This document shows, one piece after another, positions 38,186-50,448 of a stretch of DNA of 64,000 nucleotides. The notes beneath the pieces were generated by a model that was not told where the DNA came from, ran no database searches, and was given only the letters and a program-made list of their open reading frames with translations. The DNA lies in NCBI GenBank assembly GCA_008933995.1, contig WARS01000030.1, positions 715,001 through 779,000 on the forward strand. The letters are read 5' to 3'. Position numbers and translations under genes: made by a program. Position 1 is the stretch's first letter. Every line of letters begins with the position of its first letter. Origin of the DNA: Datnioides undecimradiatus (taxonomy: Eukaryota; Chordata; Actinopteri; Lobotiformes; Datnioididae).

Positions 38186-41100
38186 AAACTGTGACTTCCT
38201 AAATATAGCAATCGATGCTCCAGCCCTGCTGCAGCAAGGCACAAAGCTGAAGAGAGGCCGGTGCAAGAAAACACATTATTAGTAGAATGGGTAGAGTATC
38301 AGTGGGTGGAGTCAGGGCGAGCTTCAGTAAAGACCGACTGCTTTGTCTCCTCTTGCTGCACTTTGAAGGCAGCAGACAGTTTGAGAGACTGCGAGACCGG
38401 TCCGGGTCAGGTTCTCTGAGGAGAAACTGTTCTTATCTTCCAGGTGCAGAGATACACAGCACCACACTGTGACGCAATGAATGTGCAGCACTCGGACACG
38501 TTTAAGTTACAGTTATGATTGGAGACGCTGACATGAACGGTGCGCTCAGGTCCTCTGATGTGTAAATAAAAAGCATTAACAGCACTGATGGAGAGATTTT
38601 CACAAAGCTCCACCATGTTCCTCAGGGTTGCAGTGGTGGATCGTGAATGCAAGGCTCCCTTAAACCACTGACCGCATTACATTTTTTAGGCAATTACAGC
38701 AGTATGGAGATCAGCTGCTGGCTGCTTTTTAAACCCTCCTCCATGCTGTTTTATCAATAATATCACAAACTGCATTGAAAACAAATTGATGGCCAGGTCC
38801 AAATGTGATCCGCACCTTCTCTGGAGCAGGTTAGATCAGTAAGACTGATTCAAACCTGTGATCACTGAGTTAACCCTGGTTGAGTTTTAACAGCCTGATT
38901 CAAGCCCACATTTCTCCAGCTACCCAACTTGAAAACGAGACCTTGATCACAGTTAGCTTGTTAACCCATCTGGGTTAAATATGGTTTGGGTTCAGTGGTT
39001 CCTCAGCCACACAGTCACCATTCGGCAGCTCCTTGCCTGGTGTGACAACACACAGGCGCCCTGTGGGTCCAACAAGGCAGGGGCTGCTCGCATTTCCTTG
39101 AATGCAGACGACTAGTTTGCAAGTTGCTCGTCCGTCTGCTCTGCTGAGAAACTGAAGCCTCCATGAAGGTGCCAGACAACATGAGGGATGAATGATGAAC
39201 ACACAGCCACTTGGCAATCGGTATTCAGCTGCTCCCACTATCCCTACGGTTACCTGAAACCTGTGTGATAGTGATACTTGGCAAAGCTGCATTGGGACAT
39301 TGTGTGTTGCTGCTTCAAAGAGCAGGTTTACCTTTGGCTGCACTTGGACAAGACTTTATTAGTCACATTGTGGGCATTGGTGCCTATTTTACACATAACC
39401 TGGAATCTGTTCATCTAACATGAATGCGAACACCTTCAAACATGCTTCGTTTCAAACCCAATGATGGAGTACAGAATAAGCTTCACTTGGACTAAACTAT
39501 TTTTGTCTATATGGCATTGTTGTTACATTTCCTGCACATATAGACGGATAAAAACACTGGGGAAACATTAAACAAAGCAGCCAGATGGATGAATATGCTG
39601 AAGGAAAGCAGTGTGAGCGGCGGTATTCCATAAAACTCACTCATCTAGAGGGTTCAAAGAGGTAAGAATAACACTCTGATGAGAGCAGTATTTCCAAGCT
39701 GTGCTATTGAGATCTATGAACGGCTCTATTGTCAAACCCCAATTACGATGACATAAATACAACTTCTGTTGGTCGAAACAATGCAAATGTCTTGTTTATC
39801 TGGTTAGTAGGAAGCACAGAGCATCCGGGCACATCCATCTGGGTGAAGTTCAGCTGCTGTCTCTTTGTCTCCTGCAGGGAGCTGAATGTTTTTGAGGTTG
39901 ATTTAAGGGCAGGAACACCAAGGCTGAAAGAAAAAAGAAGGAATTGAGCCAGCCCGAGCACAAAAGTGACGGAGCGCGCGGCCAACTGAGGAGAAGAAGG
40001 ACGGACCGCATTAAGAAACAAACTAGAAAGTGAATAAAAATTAAAATGCGTCTATGCTGCCCGCTAGGAAATGGAATCCCTTAACCTCTTTAACCCTGCC
40101 CACACCACCCGTAGGTCCGTCCTTATGAATGCATGTTATGCTGTCCAGCACAGCTGCAGGGGCTTATTTCGCATTCAAGTCATGAGTTTTTTTAAAAAAA
40201 TGCCTGCGTGTATGAATTTTGGAGTGCACAAACTGGATTTTTTTTTACCTTTTATACATGTAATGTGGCATAAAAATGGAGTCCTGGGTGTGAATATTTG
40301 GAAATATCATAAATAGTATCTTTAATGAAACAAGCAGATTCGGCAGTGATTCTCAACGACTGGGGCTGTGACCCTGGTCCGTGCTGTGTCATCCAGTCTG
40401 CAGATATTATTACGGCTGACTGTGCAGCATCACCAACAACAAACTCTACGTCTTTAAAAGTTTCCCGGTGCGTCATCCCAAAAAACAAAATAAGGAAGTA
40501 AATATCAGAAAATGGACAGAGATATTAGAGGAGGAAACAAACCACCTAAAGCATTTAAAATAAGCCTGGAAGGGCTGAGATGACGATGGGAGGTACCATT
40601 GTGCACACCTAAATCAAAGCAGTTGTAATGTAAATGATTTCCTTTTCTTAATAATGCCGTCAGCACCCCGGGTTGCGCTGCCAGGGCTTCTGTATGAAGC
40701 TGACCATCAGTATTCGTTGTCAGCATCCTGCCTTTTATCAAATATTTACACCACTGCGGTGTCACCGGGTGTCACAGTACTTCAGTGATAACAGCCCCAC
40801 TGTGTGATGCACGGGGAGATGCAGGGGTGGCAGTGGGAGAGGCGCCGGCAGACAGGCGAGCGCGGGCTGAGGGAGAGGTCAGGGTGGTCCAGCAAAAGGC
40901 GGACACTGTCGACGTGGACGCCGCTGCTGTGAGAACACTGTGTGGGATTTGAGGGAGAGCTGCTTCGGTGGTGCAGTTCTTAGAAATGCTGAGAGATCCC
41001 TGTTTATCAAGCGACACGCGGCAGGATGGTGTACGTCACTTAGCACTTTCTGTGAATTGTTTATTATATTGTCTACATCTAAGGTGCGTTTGGAAGTTAG

Positions 41101-42512
41101 TCAGCAGATATTTAAAGGAAGAATCAGCGATCGAGTCCCTATGTCAGTTCCTCAGTGAGCAGCTGTGACATCTCCATCGTCTCTGTCGCAGTCAGCGAAG
41201 CAGTCCAGAGCGCTCAGTGTGGCTGTAATCACAGGTTCGTCTTAGATCTCTCACTCTGTTTTTGCCTAACTGTCTCAGTGTTATTCATGCTGCTGCCGCG
41301 CCTGCCTCAGACGCGCCGCCGTGCCACAGAAACTCATGAGTCACCCTCTGTAACACTTGAGTGACAACTGGAAAAGGTCATTAATGTTTTAACACAGTGA
41401 TGGCCGCGCTTTCAGTTATCAAATGCCATTTGCGGGGAAAAAAAATAAAATAAAAATGACGCTTTTGTCGTTGGGAAAAGGCTGAATCGTGTCACACGGT
41501 TTGTGTCTTTGATGAGGCGGCAAAGATCAACCTTCAGTTTCTGCAGCTCAAGGCGAGAGGGGGAGAACAAAGAGCATGTTAGATTGAGGTGAACTCAAGT
41601 CATCTGCGGCCCAAACTTCCTCCACGCGCCTGAAATGAATCACTTTGCTTTGAAAAGGCAGAATCAAATCAACATCTGTCAGAATAGGCAAAGGGAAATT
41701 CAAGTCCTTGTTATCTTTTCATCCTGTGAGCTACAGTTACAGTAGGCAGGGCGCGGATTACATTTTCTGTTTATTGTGCCATTTCCCAATAAAGGACTGA
41801 TCTGAAGCACCAGATCACAGGGAGCTTCCCAGAGTCCCCGGGCACATCTGATTTGGCAGTGTTTCTATTGACGGAGATACAAGTCTCAGTGGAGCTGCCT
41901 TTAATGGCATCAAAGAGAAAAGGAGACAGATTAAGGCAGAAGGAGGATAAGGAAGGGAGGTGGTATCATAAAGAGAAAAATTAAATTTATGCTGCACTGG
42001 AGAATAGGAAAGACAAAATTGTTAGCTCAGTGCCAGTGCTGCAGGTCTGACTGAGTTAATAGAATACAGCAGAGCAGCTCTTTTGATCTGCAGCCAATTG
42101 AATCATCACCTGGAAAATACTCCTCAGCATGTTGCAGTTTCCCTGTAATCATGTGCTGATGGAGCCAGGACACAACAGCATCCAGCTTCGCACTCGCATA
42201 GCAGATCCGCTCTGCTCACTGACCACCGATCAGTGTTTTGCCGAAGTGCGCCAAGACTTGTAAAAGTCTGACCTGAGTTAGTGCCCACGATAGTCAGACC
42301 TTTATAATCCCGTGGCTGAATGCGTTAGACTGTGATGGCTGAAGCCCGACGTGCTGACTTTGCCACCAGGCTGAAAAGCAGGCGTGTCGCTGCCCTTTCT
42401 GGTTGCCAGTTTTGAAGAATGAGTTCGTGTCCATCTTAAAACAATACCCAGGTGCCTCTTTTGAGTTTGAAGCAGGTTTTGCTCGCTGTAATCATTCTTC
42501 CTGTCCATGCAG
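38186..42512. other. Long non-coding stretch
   Basis: No gene identified. Two stretches drew attention: a 122-codon minus frame (38975-39343), and a minus-strand acceptor-like tract (TTCTTTTTTCTTTCAG, about 39924-39939) leading into the open frame below it. Neither shows a known motif. A CpG-rich patch lies at 40800-40930 and could be a small regulatory island. Confidence 0.5.
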
Positions 42513-42546
42513 GGCATTAAAGAAGAGCCCCTGGAGTGCTTTCAGT
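42513..42546 (+). other. Candidate 34 bp micro-exon (unrecognised)
   Basis: The acceptor TTCTTCCTGTCCATGCAG and a near-perfect donor GTAAGTG bracket 34 bp. One frame reads GIKEEPLECFQ, which contains IKEE, a match to the psiKxE sumoylation consensus frequent in transcription factors. A second frame is also open and extends upstream, so the acceptor does not decide the frame. It is short enough to occur by chance. No partner exon on the plus strand was found nearby. Confidence 0.25.
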
Positions 42547-44887
42547 GTAAGTGATGGGGGACAAAGTCCACAGTCCTCCAGCGCAAACACACATTCTGAA
42601 GTCTGCCTGCAGCTGATATGAGGCCTTCGCCCGTCTGAGTTAGACAAATCAACATGTTTTCTTCTAAATCACAGACCAAAGATGGCCGATGCACTTCCAC
42701 TTCTTACCACAGTATGAGTTTGAGCATGTGCAGTAGTGGTCCGGGTGTGGAGCTGCAGCATGCGCCCATCAGTCATAACACATGTCACACCCCCTGTTTA
42801 CAGCATTCAATAACTCATTTCAATAGCAGGAGCTGTCTTTTGGAAGAATGCATTTGATCATACTTGTTTCCCATTTGTTAATATGAAAAGGGCGGGACTT
42901 ATGACCCGCACTGCAGCCACAAGAGGCGATTTGGATGTGTGGGCTGTTTTGTCGTTGATCTATAATGATGCAACACATTGTATCGTATGCTGTGGTCCAC
43001 GGTTCCCTCTTTGTGTGCACTGTGAGCTCGGTGAGTTCAAATCTCTCCAGGGGAACACAGTGACCGTAGGACGCCTGCTTAGCCTACTTTGCAGTATATA
43101 TTTAAATGTAGCTTATTGAGGAGGATGACACGGGGCAGGGTGAATGAGCCAGTGTTGGTTTTTTAACATTCTTTTTCAACTTTCCTCAGTGTTTTGATGT
43201 CAGCAATGTTATTTATTTATTTCAATTTTAAAATTGAGTTTAGAAAGCGACCGTTTAACAATGATTGAATAAAAAAAAACAGACAGTTGTCATGGACTAA
43301 TACAAAAGAAATAAGGCTAAGCAGCAAACATCCAGGGCCACCACAGGCTGCAGGGACTGGATTTCCACCTGGCTGACACATTGTGAGACGGACCACGTCC
43401 AATCCGATCGCAGACCGAGCACAGTGTTCTTCATGCGCTTACACCTGCAATCACATGCAATCACTGATCCGCGCACTGTAGGACACTCACATCCATATCA
43501 CATGTTAATGCGAGATGTAAATGGGAGTTGAACCATTTACCTGCTGCAGCCACACTTGTTGAGTTGGACTGATTTTGCCGACTTGCTCCTCACTTGCAGT
43601 CCAATCCGCAGCGTTTAAAAGGATCGAACTGGGTCAGAAGATACGTTGAAAGCTTTGAAATATGATTGTTTTCTTTTCGTAGGGACTTTACGTTGCATCT
43701 TTTGTTGGATAAAACCAAACAAACCATTGTTAGAAATTCAGAACAGGGATTTACACTTTAACAGCAATGCAACAAATTTATATTTCAGGCTGCATTATCC
43801 ATTTGGCCTTTTGTGTTTCATGTTTCCTCTAATATCCATTTTTTCTTATTCCACACAAATCCTCCTGGGGGAAAATAAAACCCTTTAATTCTCTTCGCTG
43901 CTTTCCCTTTCTTCACCTCTTGACTTTTGTTTTTTTGCACTCATGTGTGAAGCGATTCAGAGATTAAAAAGGAGCTCTTTGCTTTATTCAACAGAGCAGA
44001 CAAAGAGTAACAAGGCAGCATCAGATCTGAACTTTGGAAACGACACCATTTCCATAAGGAAACTTCAAACCTGCTGCCGAACAAAGGTGCAGAAAGAATC
44101 CATCAGACTTCAGAGAGAAAGCGAAAGTGAGCACGGAGAGTTGAAGGCTGTTAGCTGAAACGCTCCGCCGCTGATAGACGATGCAGAGAGCGCACTGTGG
44201 CGGCGGGACTTCGCTCACACCCCGCTCACGTTTCTATAATGTGAAAACACCACCAAACACCACAGGAGCTTTGTTGACTATGTCATGAAGGTCTCCTCTC
44301 ACTGATTAACCGCCCTTACTGTCACCTGAAGGTGTTAGCCATGTTTTTCATCCACAGTCTACTAGGACCTATTTTCAGACTGTAATTTCATGAACCAGCC
44401 AGTGCTCGTCAGGATTCAATCTTCAATTCGATCCACAACCGTGCCCAAACTGATTGTTAATTTGTCAGGAGTGGTGGAGACCTTGTTGTGTTCTTAATGG
44501 TTAGCACCATTACAAGCATTATCATTCGGTTACATTGTGAGGACTGAAATGAACGCCAGGTGAGTCAAAAAGAATGACTTCTCACTAACAACTCCACCAT
44601 ACACTGTGTTTGCAGTCGTAAAGTCATTCAGTCAGTGTGCAATAGCACACAGATTAAACCAAATCACAATGCTTGTGTAAAGATGTAAAGAACAGGTGCA
44701 ATGTTGCTACGGATTCATTTAGTTAGATGTTGGCTGCAACTTGATCATCTTTAAGCTTGTGTTTGTTCATGTTTTGGCGAAATGGAACCAAAGACTGTTA
44801 TTAAAATCAAATGTAATATGCATTCAAACGAAAACTATCATCCCAGGCTATCGTTCTCACTGCAAATCAAGCACTAATGTAAATTAT
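42547..44887. other. Non-coding stretch
   Basis: Nothing recognisable apart from a perfect 14 bp AT palindrome CAATTTTAAAATTG (43223-43236). Short frames are unrecognised. Confidence 0.58.
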
Positions 44888-44897
44888 GCATATTAAT
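44888..44897 (+). promoter_or_regulatory. POU-homeodomain-like site GCATATTAAT
   Basis: The decamer fits the Brn-2/POU3F GCATWWTAAT consensus. It sits in an AT-rich run with ATTAATTAAT and a second GCAT nearby. This is typical of developmental enhancer sequence, but one short match is weak evidence. Confidence 0.22.
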
Positions 44898-45903
44898 TAA
44901 TAAGCATAAGAATCATGTGACAGCTGAAAGTCATTTTGTCTGTTTTCCAAATATCATAATATACATGTAGGGGTGCCCTGTTAAATACAGCGATGGTGTA
45001 ATCCGCCCATTTAATCTGCCCCTGCTGCGCTGACCGTCACCGTGCAGCAGCCTTCATTTACAAGTGAGTTGTTTTAATGATGCACAGACATTATAGTCAA
45101 TATTACAATATGCACCAAATTATAATAACCCAGAGTGATGGCTGATTTTGTTTGACCTTCATTTTTATGCTCCCCTCATGTTTCATGCGTCTGTTCCCCA
45201 GTGACTGTCACCCCTCTGCATTCTCTGCGTTCTGGTCCTCTCTTTACTTTGTCCATCGCTGTTGTGCTGCACTTCGACTCAAATGAGTTTTTAGTTTTTT
45301 CTTTTAATTGTTTTCCCCAATACGCACAATGTGTTTTATGACCCGGAGACCAAGAACATTGTTTATTAAAACAAACAAAAAAAAAAAAGAAAATGCGTAA
45401 TTGCAATCGTGCTAGATGCGAAGCCTCATTACAACACGTGGAAATCACCAAAACACGCCGTTGTTGACGGAGGACTCAGCGCAGGCACAGATGTTGGGGC
45501 TTAATTTGTTTGGATAAAGTAGTTTAGTTGTGATTATGGGTTCCTACCATCTTTAAAAGGAATTAGTGTAATGTGAAGTTTAAATCAGGGTGCGGCTCCG
45601 CGTGCGGGAGCATCCAACAGCAACACCGTTTGATTAAATGCATTTATGTCACATCTGGGGTACGGGAGCCAATAAGCCAGGTAAGTGAAATATCATTCCT
45701 GCGATCACTTCTGCCCTCCTGGGTGTGCTGGGTAATTTTTATTCTGGATTAAAGATTAGATATCAAACGCCACATAGGATGTAGGTCAACCCCTGGCCCG
45801 CTGAGGCAGCTGGACTGACTCCAAAATGAGATATAATCCTTGACTGTGGACCAGGCGGGTTGTGGGCTGGCCTGTGTTAAACTATATATAAAAACCATAT
45901 ACA
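44898..45903. other. Non-coding stretch
   Basis: Contains an A12 run (45377-45388). At 45678-45689 an AG-GTAAGTG donor-like site has no convincing acceptor partner. Nothing else is seen. Confidence 0.55.
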
Positions 45904-45921
45904 AACACACACACACACACA
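45904..45921. repeat. (AC)n microsatellite
   Basis: Nine AC units followed by an imperfect GACACAC edge. Confidence 0.9.
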
Positions 45922-45993
45922 GACACACAAGTATTTGTTTAAGCAGAAAGCAGCTCTCTTCCCCTTGTATCGCCCTGATTGCAGTGGAAGTTC

Positions 45994-46175
45994 ATTGCAA
46001 TATATTGATACTATATCGATTTAATAATACGAGACTCAATAGTGGGTTTCGTAACATCGTTATACAACAAATATGATGTCATTTCCTGCTTTTAAAGGCT
46101 GCATTACGGTAGTGAACTTTCCAGACGCCATTCCTTCAATATCGTGGAATTGTTTTCGAGGTATTTGATCATTAA
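45994..46175. mobile_element. Relic of a short fish hAT-type MITE
   Basis: The sequence begins with a TTGCAATATATTGATAC-like AT-rich end. It then has TTTCCTGCTTTTAAAGGCTG, CATTACGGTAGTGAACTTTCC and CAGACGCC, and closes with ATATCGTGG ... CGAGGTATTTGATC. I know this order from a common non-autonomous teleost element with ATATCG-rich ends. The middle part is missing, giving about 180 bp. Assignment to hAT rests on recalled resemblance, not on visible target-site duplications. Confidence 0.45.
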
Positions 46176-49108
46176 GGATTATAAATTCCTACCTCTCCGA
46201 CAGTTTTCGTGGTTAGAGGTGGAGTCTGCCAGGGTGTTTGGACGAACTGGATTTAAATATATGTTTTAAATATGAGAACGGGGCATTTTCAACCCAAAAC
46301 AGGTCGAATCTGCTCTTCCCAGCAAACCTTTTAATTGAAATAATTAAAATAAAGCCCTTGTCGGTATGAATATAATGGGTGCAATCACGTACTTCAGTGC
46401 ACTCCACATGCATCACTCCTGCTCTGCTCTGTGTATTTATAAACTGGCTTTTCAGCCCCTTTAGGAGGTGGATGTGTAAATGCGGATTTTAAATAGAGCT
46501 GTAAATCATGGAGCTCCTATAGAAGGAATTCACGGAAGAACGTGAGGCCCGCCAACGCATGGTGCTGATAGAACGTGTTAAAAACAGAGTGACAGGTGAG
46601 AGTGGGGTCTTCCAGAAGCTGCTTCATTGACCAATAATGTTTGCACATTACAGCCCAAAGGAAAAAATCCCAGTCAAATGATGCTGATGTCACTGCAAAG
46701 TCATAATAAGAATATGAAATGTAACTGAAATATAAGAAAGCAGCCCTTTGCATACCTTTGCTGTCATTGGTCTGAGGTTTTCTCTCTTAAAGATAGCACA
46801 TCAGTCAGATCGGTGAACATACACGGACTTATTCATCTCTCTAAATGGACTTTACACATTAGCAATGGATGCCAAATCTGAACAAACAAAGGTAGAGAAG
46901 GGAATAGGTTTTTCCCAGCGGTGCATTGTTAGCCATTTAGGTCCAAGCAACACATTGCTCTGCATAAGTAATGTCTACATAACAGCTACAGGAAATAAAT
47001 AAAAATACTGCGTGGCGACAGCAGATAGGAGCAGCGTATGTAAAATAGCGTGAGACGGTACATTTATTTATAAATGTGGGTTTCTGTGACACAGTAAACG
47101 GCATTGTCTCTGTAGCCCCAGTTTCTGTTCCGAAATACTCTGCCTGTGTTTGTTTCCGACTCAGGAAAAGTGCTGTTAGCAAAGGAAGCTGGAGCTGCTC
47201 CCTGAAGTCAAAAGTGTTTCACCAGTGCAGCAGCTTAACAACCCATAACTGAGTTTTGCAACAATTATAATCAATATTTTTATAGCAACGGTGGATGGGT
47301 GGATAATGTTAAATTGATGTGCCTTGGTGATGAACCCACAGGGGATTGTTCCCTACAGTTCCCCCTCAGTTTTATGGAGGTTTTTAGCATCTTTCCACTC
47401 AGCTGTTTTCGATTTGCCACCGGTTACTTTGATGTTTCGGTCCGTTCTCGCTGCCCTCGTTCAGAATGCTTTGGGCTGCTGCTGCTTCCGCTGCCCCCAT
47501 GAAGCCCTCAGCTCGAGGAGTGTTGTGACACTTTGGTGCTTTGGTTACTCCCTCATCTCCATGGCGTTTAGGTGAGTGAAGTAATTACAATGATACTGTT
47601 TGTTTCTGCCGGCTCTCTCTGAGCGGCTCCATCCATCCACCCAGCCCAGATTCACACATCGACAAAAGTCAACCGCTCATTCAGTTTAGGGTTCCGTAGA
47701 TGAGGTTAGGGCAAAATTCGACCTCACTCTAATCTTGAAATGCCCTGCAAAAGCAAAAATTCCATCTCATAGCGCTTAAACCAGACAACTCCTCACTGTT
47801 ATATCACATCAACAATACATCACTGTTATTAAAATTAAAATATGAGTGTGTTTTCAGTGGATATGGAAGCATCCGTCTGCCCCCATCGGCATCTAGCATC
47901 AGAACTTGTGCAAAGAGCAAAGGATTGATACTTAAATCTGTGAGTAGACTGCCAGATGTATTTATATTATATGTTTGTGGGATTGTTTATTGTGTCCATA
48001 CTGTGTCTGCGGATTGAATGACAACTCTCAGGGATGAATGTTGACTATACTATAGTGCCACTCATGCATGGCAAACTATTCTGAATATGTAGTGGTCAGT
48101 AAAACAGGGCTATTGTTCATTGCTAGCAGTGTTGTTGGTCACTGTGGGCACTGACTTGATAGAAACATCTACTGTAGTAGCCAAAGACACGCCGACGCTG
48201 CATACTGAAACCTCCTCCCAGCATCCACTGCTGTTTGGTGTCTGCTGTCCGTGCTCCGCAAACAGTTGTTCCCGCGTCTCTTGTCTCCCCCACAGTGTTT
48301 GACGTGCTCTCTGTTGCTGGTATTTGTTTGCTCTCTCTTTTCACCCTCCTTCTCCGGTTACACTCCCCGCTGGTCTCCCTGACCTGGGAGAATATGTTCA
48401 GTCAATACTGACACCCCACACCGCAGGGCTGCATGTTTCACTGTGTGTGGAACCGGCTCTGAAGCTGTAGAGGCTGACTTTTGGAACACAAACAAAAATA
48501 GCATGGCGGTGTTACAAAAACATGAAGATTAAATCACGTTGTCAGTATCAGCACAGGTAAAGAAACAAGACCAAGCAAGTGCCTCCCATTATACAACCTC
48601 CAGTCACACCTCCCTGCCAATGTGATGTCCTTTCACCTGTCTCTTGACAGTCCTCGCTCTCAGTGTCCACCTCTACTGTGTCCCTGCAGGGACTTGATCT
48701 ACTTCTAAGGCTTCAAGAATGAAAAGCTGAGATGAGTATGAAAAGATGAGTCCAAGAGTCAGTGGTGACATAGTTTGCCCTGGGCTTCCTCCTGTGCCCG
48801 TTTATTGTGATCAGCATCTGTCTAGTTTAATCTTAACGAATACACTAAGGATTTAAAATCGTAATCATAATCTCTGTGGTGTGAATTAGATCAAAAGAGA
48901 TCAAAATGGTTTCAGATGATCTCTGGTGTTCCCAAACACAGCATGGCCAGTTAACGAGCTAACCTGAGTTTGCAAGTTAGATTGACGACCATCAGCTGGA
49001 CAGAAGTGACATTGTAATCCTGCCTGTGCACATTCCAGCACCGTCACCAAGTAGCTCAAACTTCAGCGTACAGCAAACCTTAGACTCTTGTCAAACCCAA
49101 GCTTCATG
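46176..49108. other. Non-coding stretch
   Basis: No gene is recognisable. Frames at 46213-47182 (minus) and 47299-47575 (plus) are unsupported. Splice-like sites at 47571-47577 and 48295-48298 are isolated. Confidence 0.55.
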
Positions 49109-49326
49109 TGGAGGATCAGCAGCGGCTATGATCCAGAGAGCAAACAGCAGTCTGAAGAGTGGAAAAGTCCAACACAGCTGTTGATCCCCACCTGCGGCTA
49201 CTCGCTGAGTTTGGCAACATTGACTTCTTCCTCTTCTCCAAAATAAAATTCCAGCTGAAGTGTCCCTGCTTTGACACAATAGAGGAGGTCCAGAGGACAT
49301 CTAGCACGCTTCATCTAGTCTTTTAA
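49109..49326 (+). pseudogene. mariner-type (Tc1/mariner) transposase relic with internal deletion
   Basis: The first frame reads SSGYDPESKQQSEEWKSPT, matching the 'YGYDPETKQQSSQWKSP' block of mariner transposases. It then passes into LLIPTCGYSLSLAT, aligned with 'LPHPPYSPDLAP'. After a frameshift it continues FGNIDFFLFSKIKFQLKC and FDTIEEVQRTS, matching the 'CDFFLFPKLK..LKG..F.TIEEIQ' C-terminus, and stops at 49324-49326. Roughly 80 residues between WKSPT and the proline-rich block, including the second catalytic aspartate (HDN), are missing. The aspartate of the last block (NIDFF) survives. Flanking inverted repeats were not found. The copy is inactive. Confidence 0.75.
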
Positions 49327-49914
49327 GTTTCACGTTTCTATTTTTTGTGGGAAAAAATATACAGGCCTGTGGCTTTGGAATGTCACTTCCCGCTGTCTGA
49401 ACTAACGGAAAGAAATATGTTCTATGAAAGGTATGTCATTGGCTTTGTTTCTCCCAGCAACATATATCCAGCTTACCCTTGTGTACCTAAGCTGTCAGAG
49501 CTCTCCTCTCTCCATCGCTGCATGCCTGCTACACACTGCTCACCTGAAAGCTATACTGTAGCTGATGTAATCATTCGCAGCTAGTGTTGCAGAAGCTGCT
49601 GCTTTTCATTATGCATTCCAAAAGTCCAGCCCCACAGCAGCTTCACCTACAGGCCTTGGATCCCCTAATGATGAACTGGGGACATCATCAGCATCACTGC
49701 CCACTCTGTCTTGTGCTGAACTTGGTGCTACCTCATTTGGAATGACAAGGTCAGAGAAAGGACAACAATCTCAACTATGTACTTTCACTTTCCCATCCTT
49801 TCCATCCCATCCATAACTTTACTTACTTCTTCACGTCTTCCTTTATCCTTTTCTTCTGGAGCTGAAGCAGCTTTGATAATTAACTTCTAAAGGTCTGTCA
49901 AACAAACATTGGTT
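49327..49914. other. Non-coding stretch
   Basis: Nothing recognisable. Confidence 0.55.
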
Positions 49915-50262
49915 GCGTTATAGGAAATGTTTGACTCTGAGGTGTTGGATGTTGGTAGTTGGTGTTGATTGCTCAAAGCATATAAGGGCAGCTGAAATCT
50001 CTGGAGTAACCTTTTTAAGATCCACAATAACTTCTAGGTGTTTGACTTGGTCAGCAGACACTGGACACTGTTTCCAAGCCTTCGCACCCAACACTAGAAG
50101 TTCAACTAGAGAATAAAACCTTAAAGCAGCTGAACAGCCATAGTATTCATTATCAGGATTTGTTGAAAAGTAGAGTTGAGTGTCATCTGCAAAGCTACAA
50201 TAACATGATCTCTGCTCCACCACTTGGGGTTATGGCAGGATCATCTCCATGAGGTAATTTAT
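49915..50262 (-). pseudogene. LINE (L2/Rex-like) reverse-transcriptase relic with FADD motif
   Basis: On the minus strand a 101-codon open frame begins close to the catalytic loop: CSFADDTQLYFSTNPDNEY matches 'CYADDTQLYLS.KPD', with both catalytic aspartates kept. It continues with VELLVLGAKAWK ('TEVLLIGPK') and QVKHLEVIVDLKK ('SVKNLGVILDS'). The short thumb-proximal region between these is shortened. Upstream, the GVPQGS motif is not readable. The open frame is long for a relic, but it lacks any element context and ends in unrelated sequence. The antisense strand carries the fish repeat text 'GTAGAGTTGAGTGTCATC'. Confidence 0.68.
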
Positions 50263-50398
50263 CAATAATCCCCAAAATACCTCCTAACCAAACATGAGCC
50301 AACACTCACGTGTCTAAAGATGCTTTTTCTGTTTGGGTATCATCTTCATCCTACTGCATTTCTCGGCACTGGGGACAACGCTATATTTAAATACTCAC

Positions 50399-50448
50399 CT
50401 CCCCGTTTCATTGGAGCTGCCAGTGTATGAAGTTGCCGAGGAAAGTGG
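50399..50448 (-). other. Candidate internal exon, 50 bp (unrecognised)
   Basis: On the minus strand the acceptor CCTTTTTTTTCCCTGTTTCAG and the donor G-GTGAGTAT are both close to consensus. The 50 bp between them read PLSSATSYTGSSNETG in one frame (phase 0 to 2), a Ser/Thr-rich peptide. A second frame is also open. If it shares a gene with 12129-12167, at least one further exon is needed to correct the phase. The family is unknown. Confidence 0.33.

Noticed and set aside
38975..39343. 122-codon minus-strand frame considered as a Harbinger-type nuclease relic
   Set aside because: No ordered catalytic motifs could be read. The resemblance was only a feeling for composition.
39924..39985. Minus-strand acceptor TTCTTTTTTCTTTCAG followed by an open frame
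   Set aside because: No donor of comparable quality, and the plus strand has a competing acceptor in the same place, so exon status is undecidable.
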